From contig CP136061.1 of assembly GCA_032622095.1 (NCBI GenBank), forward strand, positions 236,363,815 through 236,427,814: DNA of 64,000 nt, given 5' to 3'. The position numbers were made by a program, and so were the translations under genes. The notes below the pieces were generated by a model that was not told the DNA's origin, did not search any database, and saw only the letters and a program-made list of their open reading frames with translations. Positions 34,515 through 44,322 of this stretch are shown here, one piece after another. The DNA is from Siphonodentalium dalli (Eukaryota > Mollusca > Scaphopoda > Gadilida > Siphonodentaliidae). Position 1 is the first letter of the stretch; each line of letters opens with the position of its first letter.

Positions 34515-36016
34515 AAAGACTTAATGACATGTCCTTCACCTTTGATGTCATTTTATGTTGGGAAACATTTCTCAGTTACCCATTTAGTAACTGTTTGAAG
34601 ATCAACATCTTCCCCTTGGAATTTTGATAATTCGCCACTTGGGGGGGTCAGTTAAAGAAGTTGTGACAGCAAGTCCAGTCAACTTTGGGTGATCCTCATT
34701 GCGACCACATTGTTTGCAAGGAATGCGACTCAAGCCATCAGCATTCCTATGCTGGGTGCCAGGGCGATGTTGGATCTCCATGTAAAAGATAGAAAGTTTA
34801 GATATCCATCTTGCAATCTGCCCCTCATGGTCTTTGAATTTCATGAGCCACTGAAGTGATCCATGATCTGTTCTTATTTTGAACTTTCTCCCATAAAGGA
34901 AGTGGACATAGTATTTGGTGAAAAAGACAACTGCAATTAATTCTTTCTTTGTGACACAATATTTTAGTTCACTTTTTGAGAGGCATCTACTTGCAAATGC
35001 TATGGGTCTTTCAACTCCATCAACAATCTGAGATAGTACTCCACCGATGGCAAAGTCACTGCCATCGGTGTCAAGAATGAAGGAATCTTAAAAATTTGGA
35101 TGAGCAAGAATAGGGGCAGAGACAAGGCTTCCACAGAGTGTGTCGAATGCCTTTTGACATGCCTCATTCCATACAAATATTTTACCTTTTCGGGTTAGTT
35201 CATGAAGTGGCTTTGCTATAGAAGCGAAATCTTTAATGAATCGTCTGTAGTAGCTACAGAAACCAACAAAAGATCTAGTATGGGTAATACTAGTAGGAAC
35301 TGGCCAACTTTTAACTGCCTCAACTTTATTTGGGTCAGTTTCAACTCCTTTTGCGGACACTACATGGCCAAGATAGGTAACTCTTTTAGCAAAGAGGTTA
35401 CATGTTGATGCCTTTAATTGAGGCCAGCTTGGAAAAGTCGTTCAAAGATGGTTTCCAAGCAGGCAAGCATCCCCTCAAATGATTTTCCAAATGAAATTAT
35501 ATCGTCTAAGTAGACAAGACATGTTTGCCAGTTTAGACCAGAGAGAACTGTTTCCATTAATCTCTCAAAAGTTGCCGGAGCTTTATAAAGTCCAAAAGGC
35601 ATAACATTGAACTCATATAAACCCGAATGTGTGACAAAAGCTGTTTTTGGCTTGTCACTTTCTTCAACTTCACATTGCCAAAAACCAGAGCAAAGGTCCA
35701 AAGTTGAAAACCATTGTGCACCAGCCATTTGTGTTAATGATTCATCGATCCTCGGGAGTGGGTAGGCATCTTTAGTTATTGTATTAAGGCGGCGATAATC
35801 GACACATAGCCGGGTTGAACCATCGTGCTTTTTCACAAGAACGATACCAGCAGCCCATCGGCTTTTAGATGGACGACATACGCCTTGTTCCAACATATTT
35901 TCTACTATGCTCTGAGCTTCTGCTCTTTGATGGAAAGGCAACCACCTGGGTGGTTCCTTTAAGGTGTGATTATTTTCTGTTATTATCTTATGTTTAACAA
36001 TATTTGTATGACCCAA
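34515..36016 (-). pseudogene. Gypsy reverse transcriptase and RNase H, broken
   Basis: RT (36016-35414): GVCRPSKSRWAAGIVLVKK, LCVDYRRLN, the first catalytic Asp in FSTLDLCSGFWQ (residue 107), FGLYKAPATFERLM and the YLDD box (169-172). The connection (35360-35088) has VGFCSYYRRFIKDFA and ACQKAFDTL. RNase H remnants continue to about 34850, and 34844-34602 has KLSIFYMEIQHRPGTQHRNADGLSR, the end of the RNase H/linker. Frameshifts separate the pieces. Substitutions in some conserved positions (FGLYKAP for the usual FGLxNAP) show decay. Confidence 0.85.
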
Positions 36017-36145
36017 GTCAAGATCTTACTTAGCAAATATGTGGCCATACTTCTTCAAAAATTACAATACAGATTCAGCTTGTGTTTTTGTTAGTTCGGT
36101 TTTTGAGCGCTCAAACAAATCTCTTACATGCTCAGGGAGCTCTTT

Positions 36146-36849
36146 TTACTCTGCTGAGATGGGGATGGGCTCATCAAGCACCGAGTGAATGTTACTTACT
36201 CTGCCTATGATGGTGCCTGGGGTGATGACTTTTTCTTCCAATGAGGTGTTGAGAATAGGTACGGGTATTTCACCGTCCATTTCAACCAATGTTCTAGCAA
36301 CAGTACTATTGTTTTCCCCTTGGATTTGGTTAGCCTCTACTATACCCAAACCTTTTGGTGAGGTCTGACCTTTTGGTACACACACATGACAGATTAAAAC
36401 CATCTCACTTCTGGGTGGAATATTTGTGATTTGGGATACTGCTACTCTATAGCTTCATTTGTTGGACCTCCAGGGCATTCCAATTTCATGGCCATTCATG
36501 ATAAATGTTCTTTCAGGTACATCTACTATGCACTCATGTTTGATCATCATGTCAACTCCAAGAATACCAGCAACATTAAGTTCTGATATTACCATACTTT
36601 GGTGAATGAATGTTCCACCTATCTCAATGGGGAAAGGGCTGTGCCTTGAGTTGGAATGAGATTTCCTGAGGCAGAGTACAAATCTGGGGTTTGAGTTTTG
36701 CCGGGCTGAGGTCTATCACTGAGACTGTTGTACAGCTCAGTTGATATAAGTGAAACACTAGCTCCAGTGTCCACTAGAAATTGTGCAGGCTTACCAATGA
36801 TTTTGCAGTTGACAAATAATCCCGATTCCTTTTGACCAACTACTGTCAC
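36146..36849 (-). pseudogene. Gypsy protease region, broken
   Basis: 36849-36619 carries the aspartic protease start LVDTGASVSLIS (DTGAS at residues 27-31). The later part of the domain and the linker to RT (36403-36146, with TLVEMDGEIPVPILN) follow in other frames. Just upstream (36860-37015) the sequence encodes a run of RKFDPQN-like repeats between the gag knuckle and protease. Confidence 0.75.
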
Positions 36850-37017
36850 ATCCCAACGTTTATTTGGAAGGTCATATTTTCTACCATTTTGTGGGTCAAA
36901 CTTTCTGTCATTATTCTGGTGGTCAAATTTTCTATTATTATTCTGGGGTTCAAATTTTCTATTCCGGGGGTCAAATTTTTATATCATTCTGGGAGTCAAA
37001 TTTTCTATTCCTATTTG

Positions 37018-38700
37018 GGCATTCTCTGCTTAAGTGGTTAGGGGACTGACATGTTTAGCACAGTTTTGCAGTGTCATTAGGCCTGTGAAATATTTGAGGG
37101 TTTTGACTGGCTGATTGTCCATGTGGCCTTTCACTTATTTCTGCTCGTAGAAGAGCAGTAGATTTTTATAGACTTCTCAATTTTATGATCCACATCTCTT
37201 TGTAAATCTTTTATAGATTTGTGTATCTTTTCCAAGATAGCATTTGTGTCAGTTCCCTCTGTTACTGAATCTAATGCAACTGTATCTAAGTCAATTTGTC
37301 TTGCAAATTGATGTTTCTTTTCTGATTTGACAAATATCTCTAGTTCTACTGCATGCCTAATGGCATCATTCAAACATTGGGGCCTGCTTTGTTTGACTCT
37401 TGAGACGAATCTCTGAGTCGTACAAGGCATCGATAAATTGCCCCTTGACAAGGGTGTCCCTCACTTCAAGTGGGTCTGACTTATAGGCAAGGTTGTCGAG
37501 TTTTTTTTATAGACTGTCCCCAACTCTGGGAGTGCGTCTCCAGCTCTCTGGCGACGCTCTCGTAATTGAACTCTGAAGAGTTCTGTTTGATTTGTAGCTG
37601 CAAATCTGTCTTCGATTGCACTTACAAGTGTTTGAAAGTCTCGCTCCAACCTATGGGCATGTCTCCCAGAACACCTTGTGTCTGGCGTCTCAGTGAGTTG
37701 GCGAGATAAAGACATTTTTCTTCAATGGACCAACTGTTTAATCTCGCACAAGCATCAAAGTGTGCACTGTAGTCCATCCATGAGATGGTACCATCATAAA
37801 TTTCGTAGATGGCATGACTGTTGGGCGAGTTTGATTCATCCCACTTATTGAATATTGCATTGGGGGTTGCGATATCGGTGGGTAGTTATATAGTGGTCGG
37901 TTCTCACCATGTGGGTTTTTATTACTGCTGCGAAAATTTGACTCATAATTTAAATTAGCTGATTTATTATGTGTTGGTCGGTTTTCATCGTGACCATGAT
38001 AAATTGATTCATACCTTAAATTATCATTTTGGTTATTATGTGTGGGAAATCTCTGAATGAGATTCATTGATTGGTTGGCTGGAGTTTGCACATTATGTAC
38101 CTGGGATGGGCCACTCATCCGAAATAAGTCACCTTGTGCATCCATGTTATGTATGACCTGGATAGGGTGTTGAAATCTTCTGATGCGACTTACTTTTAAT
38201 TCCAAACACAGGATATTTAGTTGGAGTTTCTGACCGTATGGGAACTTTCTGGGGAATGAAAGGTTAGATTTGTCAGTATGTGGTCTGGCCACATAATCGG
38301 CACGTTGTGCTTCAGTGGGTGGATATTGAGGGGGTCTCTTGTGTTTCTCATCCTCGAATCGTATATGATCACTGGGCTGTCTAGAACTTATAAGAATTTG
38401 CCCTCATTGAATTTAACTCTTTTTCAAGATTTTCCAGTCGTTGGGACAGCTCACGCTCTTTGGAAGAAATTGTTGCATCACTGCAACTTTTGAACATGTC
38501 CAGCTCACCATGAAGCCTGGAATGTTTTGTGAAGTCCACCAATGTGGACTTTATAGGGAAATTACTTTGTGTTTGAGTCCTTGACTCACAAACACTTTGT
38601 GTGGGTGTTGTCTCTCGATGCAATGGGACATGATATTCTTCTGATTATTTTCTCAGTATTTGTTCCGGCTTTATCTCTTGAGGACAATTCATCGGGTCAT
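37018..38700 (-). pseudogene. Gypsy gag, broken
   Basis: Frames 38623-38381 (a coiled-coil-like stretch LSQRLENLEKELNSM), 38292-37738 (Asn/Pro-rich, ending in GTISWMDYSAHFDA-like capsid sequence across a frameshift), 37715-37461 (TPDTRCSGRHAHRLERDF, LVSAIEDRFAATNQTELFRV) and 37451-37131 (LNDAIRHAVELEIF) form a typical gypsy capsid. A CCHC knuckle follows at about 37066-37018: LC*TCQSPNHLSREC, that is C-x2-C-x4-H-x4-C with an in-frame stop inside. Confidence 0.8.
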
Positions 38701-38947
38701 AATACTCTTCCGAGTATTTTCTCAGTATTTGTTCGGGCTTTGTCTCTTGGGGACAATTCATTGGGTCATAATACTTGTCATTGGTACTGTTGTATTTTCA
38801 TGTTGCATGTCAAAGTTCTGTTGTGGACTTTGTTTTTGGTTGAGGTTTAACTGATCACCAAAAAACAACAGAATATGGTCTTAGTTGAAGAGTTATATCT
38901 ACACACACATGCTCTACTTGAGAATCGTTTCTGTGGTGAGCTTGATG

Positions 38948-39148
38948 CTAAAATCCACGGGGTTTAAAGATCACTTCACTGTCATTGGCACTAAGGCGTG
39001 ACTCGTTGTGTCTTCGTATTGTCTCTCTCACTAAATCTAATTGTCTATCATTTCCCTCCTTCATTTGTGCAACTTTGGCACGAGGCCAGACAAGTGTTCC
39101 ATTACAGGAATTAGATGGGTGGAATTGCAATTTATTGCTATCTGACAT
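38948..39148 (-). CDS. Small pre-gag ORF 2 of the gypsy element (66 aa)
   Basis: ATG at 39148. The peptide contains a charged helical stretch (KEGNDRQLDLVRETIRRHNE) and ends before gag. There is an acceptor-like TTTGTTTGTTGACAG about 17 bp upstream of the ATG. No domain recognised. It may be a gag N-terminal piece in another frame. Confidence 0.3.
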   Translation of the reverse strand: MSDSNKLQFHPSNSCNGTLVWPRAKVAQMKEGNDRQLDLVRETIRRHNESRLSANDSEVIFKPRGF

Positions 39149-39217
39149 ACTTAATAATTATCAACTGTCAACAAACAAAATTATCTGAGTGAAGTCGGAT
39201 GCTTACCTAACAGCCAA

Positions 39218-39433
39218 TTACTCAGGCTTGAAACTGATGTAATTGTAACCACTGAGATCACAATGACTGATTACTTCATTTAATTCTTCAAGATGAAAGA
39301 AAGCAATACAAAAATTTCCACACATTGTAAATTCAAGAACATCACGGCCGATATATGCACAATATTCATTACTTTGAGAAGCTTCATACAAGTCTTCAAA
39401 TAACATAATACCTACCGGAATATCAGAAGCCAT
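39218..39433 (-). CDS. Small pre-gag ORF 1 of the gypsy element (about 71 aa)
   Basis: First ATG downstream of the PBS on the element strand (39433). Mixed hydrophobic/acidic sequence (FEDLYEASQSNEYCAYIG, FCIAFFHLEELNEVI) with no recognised domain and no signal peptide. It may be a leader peptide or a chance frame. Confidence 0.3.
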   Translation of the reverse strand: MASDIPVGIMLFEDLYEASQSNEYCAYIGRDVLEFTMCGNFCIAFFHLEELNEVISHCDLSGYNYISFKPE

Positions 39434-39533
39434 TTCCAAATTAAATTTCCAAAAACAAGTTTTAACATTTAATTACAATTACCCAAAAATCAATCTTAAC
39501 CTATTCTAACAAGTTATTTTTAGAACCAAAGCA

Positions 39534-39550
39534 TCCCACCGCTGCCACCA
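39534..39550 (-). other. Primer-binding site, tRNA-Leu
   Basis: Minus strand TGGTGGCAGCGGTGGGA begins five bases after the LTR end. It is complementary over 17 nt to the 3' end of animal tRNA-Leu(AAG) including CCA (TCCCACCGCTGCCACCA). Confidence 0.85.
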
Positions 39551-39584
39551 CTTTATGTAACATGCAACCGGGTGTATAAACTAA

Positions 39585-39597
39585 CCGAGCGGTCTAA
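39585..39597 (+). other. tRNA-Leu D-arm-like 13-mer in U5 (5' LTR copy)
   Basis: CCGAGCGGTCTAA, 34 bases from the primer-binding site, matching the D-arm core of the same tRNA-Leu. Confidence 0.55.
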
Positions 39598-39883
39598 CGA
39601 CGGCATGCCATAAAAAAGGGAATTTGATTCCGACTCGTGGGTCGCCCACACGCCCAATGGGATTTTAATGTCTGGGTTGATTCTAAATAAGATTGCTGCC
39701 CACACCCTTATTTTTCTAAGTGCTCAAGGGAAACACTACACTATACCTCTCCCTATACCTAATGGGACCTGGTCTCGGGCTCTCTATCGGTCAATAGAGA
39801 CTGACAGTTTCCAGCCAACTGTCTATCAAGTTCTGCCCGTTGCAGGACTTGAGCGGCTTTTGTGTGCAGTGTCCCTCTAAAGA

Positions 39884-40321
39884 TGTATTCAGGGTTGCAG
39901 CCCTATTTTTACGAAACATATTAAACTTTTCATATAGATCATATTGTATAAAATATCATGTATGGAACAAGAATTGCTTCAAGAAAGACGCTATTTTGTT
40001 CGATATTGAACTTGAAATGCATTTATTACATACAGTTTTGATGTTTTATAGGGACCACAAAACTTACGTTGTTAAGTTCGCAATAACAAAAAAGAAATTC
40101 TTTGGAATTTATTGGTCCAGTTTACATGTCAGAATTTGTTTTCAACATTTGTTCAACAGGACAAAGCAGACACAAATTTAAATTAGGTTTCTCTTATGTT
40201 TTGTTGTTATAACTAGAGGTCTGGATCCCTGAATGCATCCCTATTTTATATACTTATTTTAGTGAATAAAACTGACGAGCGTGTACCCAGGCACTTTGCC
40301 CCTGCTAGAATGAAGCATTTA
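39884..40321 (+). repeat. Interspersed 430-bp repeat, copy 1 (inside the LTR)
   Basis: Matches 43146-43568 from TGTATTCAGGGTTGCAGCCC to AAGCATTTA. It includes GTGAATAAAACTGACGAGCG near the end. It interrupts the U5 of the 5' LTR. No terminal inverted repeats are visible. The family is unknown. Confidence 0.8.
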
Positions 40322-40566
40322 GTCTTAGTCTCTAAACACTTCCAAGGTTTACCACTTAATTATTTAAGCTTTTATGCTTCGATCTTAAAGATTCGAGCTT
40401 TGCTTCGAGCACTTAGACTTCGAGCTTGCTTACTTTGAATTGAGCCGTGACCCAACTGAGGTTCTCTTTTATGGTTGGGTCGTTTCCGGCCGAAGGCCGG
40501 GTATGGTGGTCGGACTGCAGTTTGCATGTCCCTTCACCTTACTGAGGTTCTCGGTGTCTGAGACCT

Positions 40567-40575
40567 CCTTTTATA
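40567..40575 (-). promoter_or_regulatory. TATA box of the 5' LTR
   Basis: Minus strand GGGTATAAAAGGAGGTCTCAG. Transcription would start about 25-30 bp downstream and run toward gag. Confidence 0.65.
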
Positions 40576-41600
40576 CCCATCTCAAGGCACCCGGTGGCAC
40601 AAAGTTGCAACCAATCAGAATCGTTGAAACCCAGCCAATCACACGCTAGCTTGAGAGCACCGATCTGCTTCTATATTTGCGATCTGGGTATTTCCCTTCT
40701 TGCTCGCAGTCTAATTTTAATTATGGCAATTCCAAGGTATTATGGAATTCGGGAAATTCCTATTTTACCTGGATATTTAATTACAGTTATGTATAAGAAG
40801 TTTATTGATAACTATAATTGGGCTATTGGAAGTATTTGGACGGGAATAGATTCATACTCCGGAGACGAGGTGAGTGTGGCGAAACGGGCGGCCATGTAAT
40901 ATGTATTCGTAATGCAAAAATATGCCGTCATATTTTTGGATCAAAACTCACTTATTTGACTTTTCCTCGGGTTGGCATTTGTTCGGGGTAATATAGTGAT
41001 GTATACCCGACAATTGCCTTATAATTTCAACAAATGGGACCTTGTTGTTTTCTCACTATTTATGGAAATCGGGAAGCACCGGGTTGATTTCTTTTATGTG
41101 CGTCGAAATTTGGGGTGTTTTATAATTGAATATATTTGACTTTCCCGAACTTTTCCAGATAACTGTGGAGGGGTACATTGATATATGATTATTAAAGGCA
41201 TAATAATCATATATCATGGGAAGTTACCATTTGTATGTGAAAAATCGCTATTTGTGATAAACGGGGTCGCAGGCCAAAAAGCTCCCGAAATTGCCGGAGG
41301 CGCATTCGCTTCAATGTTAAATACATAAATATGCGACCTCAAAACTTCCAAATAAATGATTCTAAATGTGCCCTGATATGATCTAAATGTTAGGGAATAT
41401 AATTTGGGTTAATATAATATTAATAGCTCATTGGACCGATATTTGTGTGCTGGATCTGTGCTTCGCACAATTACTTTTGTTGTCAAGATAATTTTGTCTG
41501 CTTGACATGACAACGTAAACAGGAAGTGGCTTTTAGTCGGGGACTTGCAGCTTGTATGCAACTTGTTGCCGGATCGTATATGAATCATGTGCTCGTCACA

Positions 41601-42535
41601 CAATGAACATATAATATAATGACCAAGTAAGTGAGTTCTTCGGATAGTATTTGTATATGGCATGATTCTCCAACTTTCGAAACAAGCCCCAATCCAATGG
41701 ATACCTTTGAGCTTCCATTTCAGTAATCCTAAATAAAGTCGGCCGAGTTTCTTATTTTATACTAGTACTTCAAGGCAGGGACACCATCTCTACAAGAAGA
41801 AACACCATTCCTGCAACAATGTAATGATTGCGATATATTTTTAATATAAACTTTTATGAAATATTTAATATCCGTCGAGATAAAATACCTAGTGAAATCC
41901 GAGGACGTCTAATACTGACAACTATTTTCACATCACCTAGCTTGATCTGCGCTCAGATGACAATTTCAAGCCCCCCCCCCCCCCCCCCCCCGTCCCCCTA
42001 ATAATACTGAAACTTCCAGGTGCGGACGTGCTTGGGTTGGAAGTTTCCAACTGGATCGTAGACTTTTAAACTGTCAGAAATGTCATCCAAACCAGTCCAA
42101 AGCACCCAATATATTGGAAATCTTCCAACTAATGGCTAATTCAGTCAAAACAGTTGACAGAAAAGCAGGAAAATATTCGGCCTTTAGTATAAAAACAAAA
42201 AAATTTACACTAATCACATTAAAGTTATTTTAAAGTATCATATTTTATAGAGTCAAGTTACTTTCATTAGTGTGTGCCACAGTGTACCTAATAGTATGTC
42301 AATTTAATATCCATAACAAAGCCGCCATCGTTATAATTAGAAGGTGTTTGTGTCTTTCGCTGAAAGCAGATTTCAACACAAATGGATTGACTGTGAAAGT
42401 GACTCTAAGTGAATGTGGCTCTATACAATTTGGCAAACTTTATGCCGCTTGAAAATAACCGGATTATGCCTTTAATGTTTTTGTTATTGGCCTCCTTCAT
42501 TTGCAGAATAGCTGTTTTTAATTATATTTGTCTAG
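41601..42535. other. Remainder of intron 2
   Basis: A run of 21 C at 41971-41991 is followed by 'TTGGAAGTTTCCAACT'-type sequence (about 42038-42130). This recalls the interior of the hAT-type element at 19.5 kb and is possibly a diverged relative. No gene otherwise. Confidence 0.4.
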
Positions 42536-42753
42536 GCATCAGCAGCTTCATTGATGGTAATGACGAAGAAGTAGAAGGCACGTGGGTGACGTGGAATGGG
42601 AGCTCTCTCCCCTGGATACGTTGGGGTGTGGACCAGCCTAGCCTACCAATTCGAAATCAGAATTGTTTGCAGATAAGGTATAACCGAGATTTCGACGACA
42701 CCTTGTGCTCTAAAGAAAAGCCATCCACATGTCAGCTCGACATCGACGTTTGA
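42536..42753 (+). CDS. PAN-C-type lectin gene, exon 3 (C-terminal half of lectin domain)
   Basis: The acceptor TATATTTGTCTAG ends at 42535. The exon enters in phase 1 and ends in TGA at 42751-42753, giving 71 codons. It completes the lectin fold: VEGTWVTWNGSSLPWIRW (the conserved WIG-like and W..W core), then NC, LC and TC as the remaining conserved cysteines. The long-loop sugar motif position reads DQPS instead of EPN or QPD. The second calcium motif reads FDD instead of WND. Classical calcium-dependent mannose or galactose binding is therefore doubtful. No AATAAA lies close after the stop. The nearest are at 43513 and about 43554, inside a repeat copy. Confidence 0.8.
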
Positions 42754-42904
42754 ACCATTGCCTGTTCAGAGGAGGCGAGGACTCATGGTCGGACAAGTAC
42801 GCCATCAACCTCTCCCATGTGTTCAGAAGACATTTGCTTTCATTATTGACAAAATATGTTGCGAGCAGAAAAAAACTATGATGTAAAATGGGTTCTGTAC
42901 ACTA

Positions 42905-43130
42905 CAACCGGCCATTTGTGGGCCCATCTAATAATATGGTAATTATAATGGAAAGGAGTTTATGACTCCGAGTCATAAAATCATTTTCATCATAATTACC
43001 ATGTTGTTTGCATCGTTCATAGAGCACAGGAGTTTTTTTTTTTGCACTAATCCATGGCTCAAATTCATCCATTTGTTGCATATATTCTGTTGAGTAAAAT
43101 TGGAGATGGTCCCACAAATGGCCGGCTTTT
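42905..43130. mobile_element. Small fold-back MITE (about 225 bp)
   Basis: Ends are inverted: CCGGCCATTTGTGGG(CCCATCT) on the left and (AGATGGT)CCCACAAATGGCCGG on the right. An inner inverted pair, ATGGTAATTATAATGG / CATAATTACCAT, lies inside. No coding sequence. Confidence 0.75.
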
Positions 43131-43145
43131 GTATGCGGCACCCCT

Positions 43146-43568
43146 TGTATTCAGGGCTGCAGCCCAATTTTTACGAAACCTATTTAACTTTTCATATAGA
43201 TCCTGTTGTATAAAATAACAAGTATGGAACAACACGCTATTTTGTTCGCTATTGACATTGCAATGCATTTATTCAATACAGTTTTGATGTTTTAGAGGGA
43301 CAACAGAGTTTACGTTGTTAATTTTTCAATAACAAAAAAGAAATTCTTTGGAATTTATTGGTCCTGTTTACATGTCAGATTTTTTTTTCAACATTTGTTC
43401 AACAGAACAAAGCAGACACCATGTTCAATTAGATTTCAGTTATGTTTTGTTGTTGTAACTAGAGGTCTGTATCCCTGAATACATGCTTATTTTATATACT
43501 TATTTTAGTGAATAAAACTGACGAGCGTGTACCCAGGCACATTGCCCCCTCCAAGAATAAAGCATTTA
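43146..43568 (+). repeat. Interspersed 430-bp repeat, copy 2
   Basis: Second copy of the repeat found in the 5' LTR (39884-40321), same orientation. It carries the first AATAAA (43513-43518) downstream of the lectin stop codon, and may supply the polyadenylation signal. Confidence 0.8.
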
Positions 43569-43862
43569 ACGAATATTACCGACCATTTCAGCCATATCGA
43601 TGGCACCATTTCAGAAAACACAACGTCTCAACTACATGCACTTGTAAACATATACTCCATATTATGGGACAATTTTTCCGATAAACAAAGTCAATAATGC
43701 TGACAATGAGAATCGCCGCACATGCTGCATTAATAAGAATGAAGTTTCTGACAATTTTAATATAAAATTGATGAAAATAACTTCTTTATTGTGTATTCCC
43801 ATTTGATCGCCACAGAGGAGTTTTCCACGCCACTTTAAGAACGGATACGACGCAGGGCAAGT

Positions 43863-44275
43863 TTTGAAATAGTGTGTCTGTCATTTGCAGAATAAGGTCC
43901 CCAGATGGTGAATTTAGTTACGCTATCACGTCACAAAGTTCACCCTCTGGGAACCTCATTCTGCTCAGGCATCAACTGCTATGGTACACTTGGGATCAGA
44001 TTGAAAATTCCCAGTTGAAGTTTGATGATGTTCACGTGTTAGTCATTTCGATTTTTATCTTCTGCAAATTAAGGGATATAGAAACTGAACAGAAGGGAGG
44101 GGGAAGAAACTAAAAACAATGTTAATTTGAGAATATAGATACTTCCCAGAATATGAGGCCCAAGCAGAATGAGGTCCCCAGATGGTGAATTTAGTGACAC
44201 TAGCCCCCTGTGTGGTAGCATCACTAAATTCACCCCCATGGCCCTCATTCTGCAAATGACAGACACACTTTTCAA
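43863..44275. mobile_element. MITE with TTGAAATAGTGTGTCTGTCA ends (about 410 bp)
   Basis: The left end TTGAAATAGTGTGTCTGTCA then TTTGCAGAAT is inverted at the right end (ATTCTGCAAATGACAGACAC then ACTTTTCAA). Internal copies of CCCCAGATGGTGAATTTAGT occur near both ends in inverted arrangement. No coding sequence. The same end starts at 63977. Confidence 0.8.
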
Positions 44276-44322
44276 GGCTTACTGAAGTGGGTTTGGCAGG
44301 TGTCTCATTCCATCTTTGGAAA

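Larger units (their letters stand above)
26481..41600 (-). mobile_element. Gypsy/Ty3-type LTR retrotransposon with both LTRs and nested insertions
   Basis: Read on the minus strand: 5' LTR (41600-39556), PBS (39550-39534), two small ORFs, gag, protease, RT, RNase H, integrase, post-pol ORFs, purine tract (about 30531-30517) and 3' LTR (30516-26481). The LTRs are direct repeats of each other with different insertions. No target-site duplication is evident: the left flank reads ...CATAAACT and the right flank CAATGAAC. Apart from the integrase segment, every coding region is broken. Confidence 0.85.
39556..41600 (-). repeat. 5' LTR of the minus-strand gypsy element
   Basis: Minus strand from TGTGACGAGCACATG to CATGTTACA. 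U3 is about 1.0 kb. TATAAAAGG lies at 40575-40567. The R/U5 part holds two insertions: a 74-bp segment flanked by 12-bp repeats (40455-40552) and a 434-bp interspersed repeat (39884-40321). Both LTRs share the U5 13-mer at 39585-39597. Confidence 0.85.
18893..42535 (+). other. Intron 2 of the PAN-C-type lectin gene (23.6 kb)
   Basis: Phase-1 intron with donor GTATGT and acceptor TATATTTGTCTAG. It contains, in order, a hAT-type MITE, a 5-kb inverted pair and a complete minus-strand gypsy element with its own nested insertions. The intron size is almost wholly accounted for by these. Confidence 0.65.

Noticed and set aside
40440-40899. Two plus-strand ORFs of 69 and 101 codons
   Set aside because: Both lie in the 5' LTR, antisense to its transcript, and match the same LTR sequence elsewhere. 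They are not genes.
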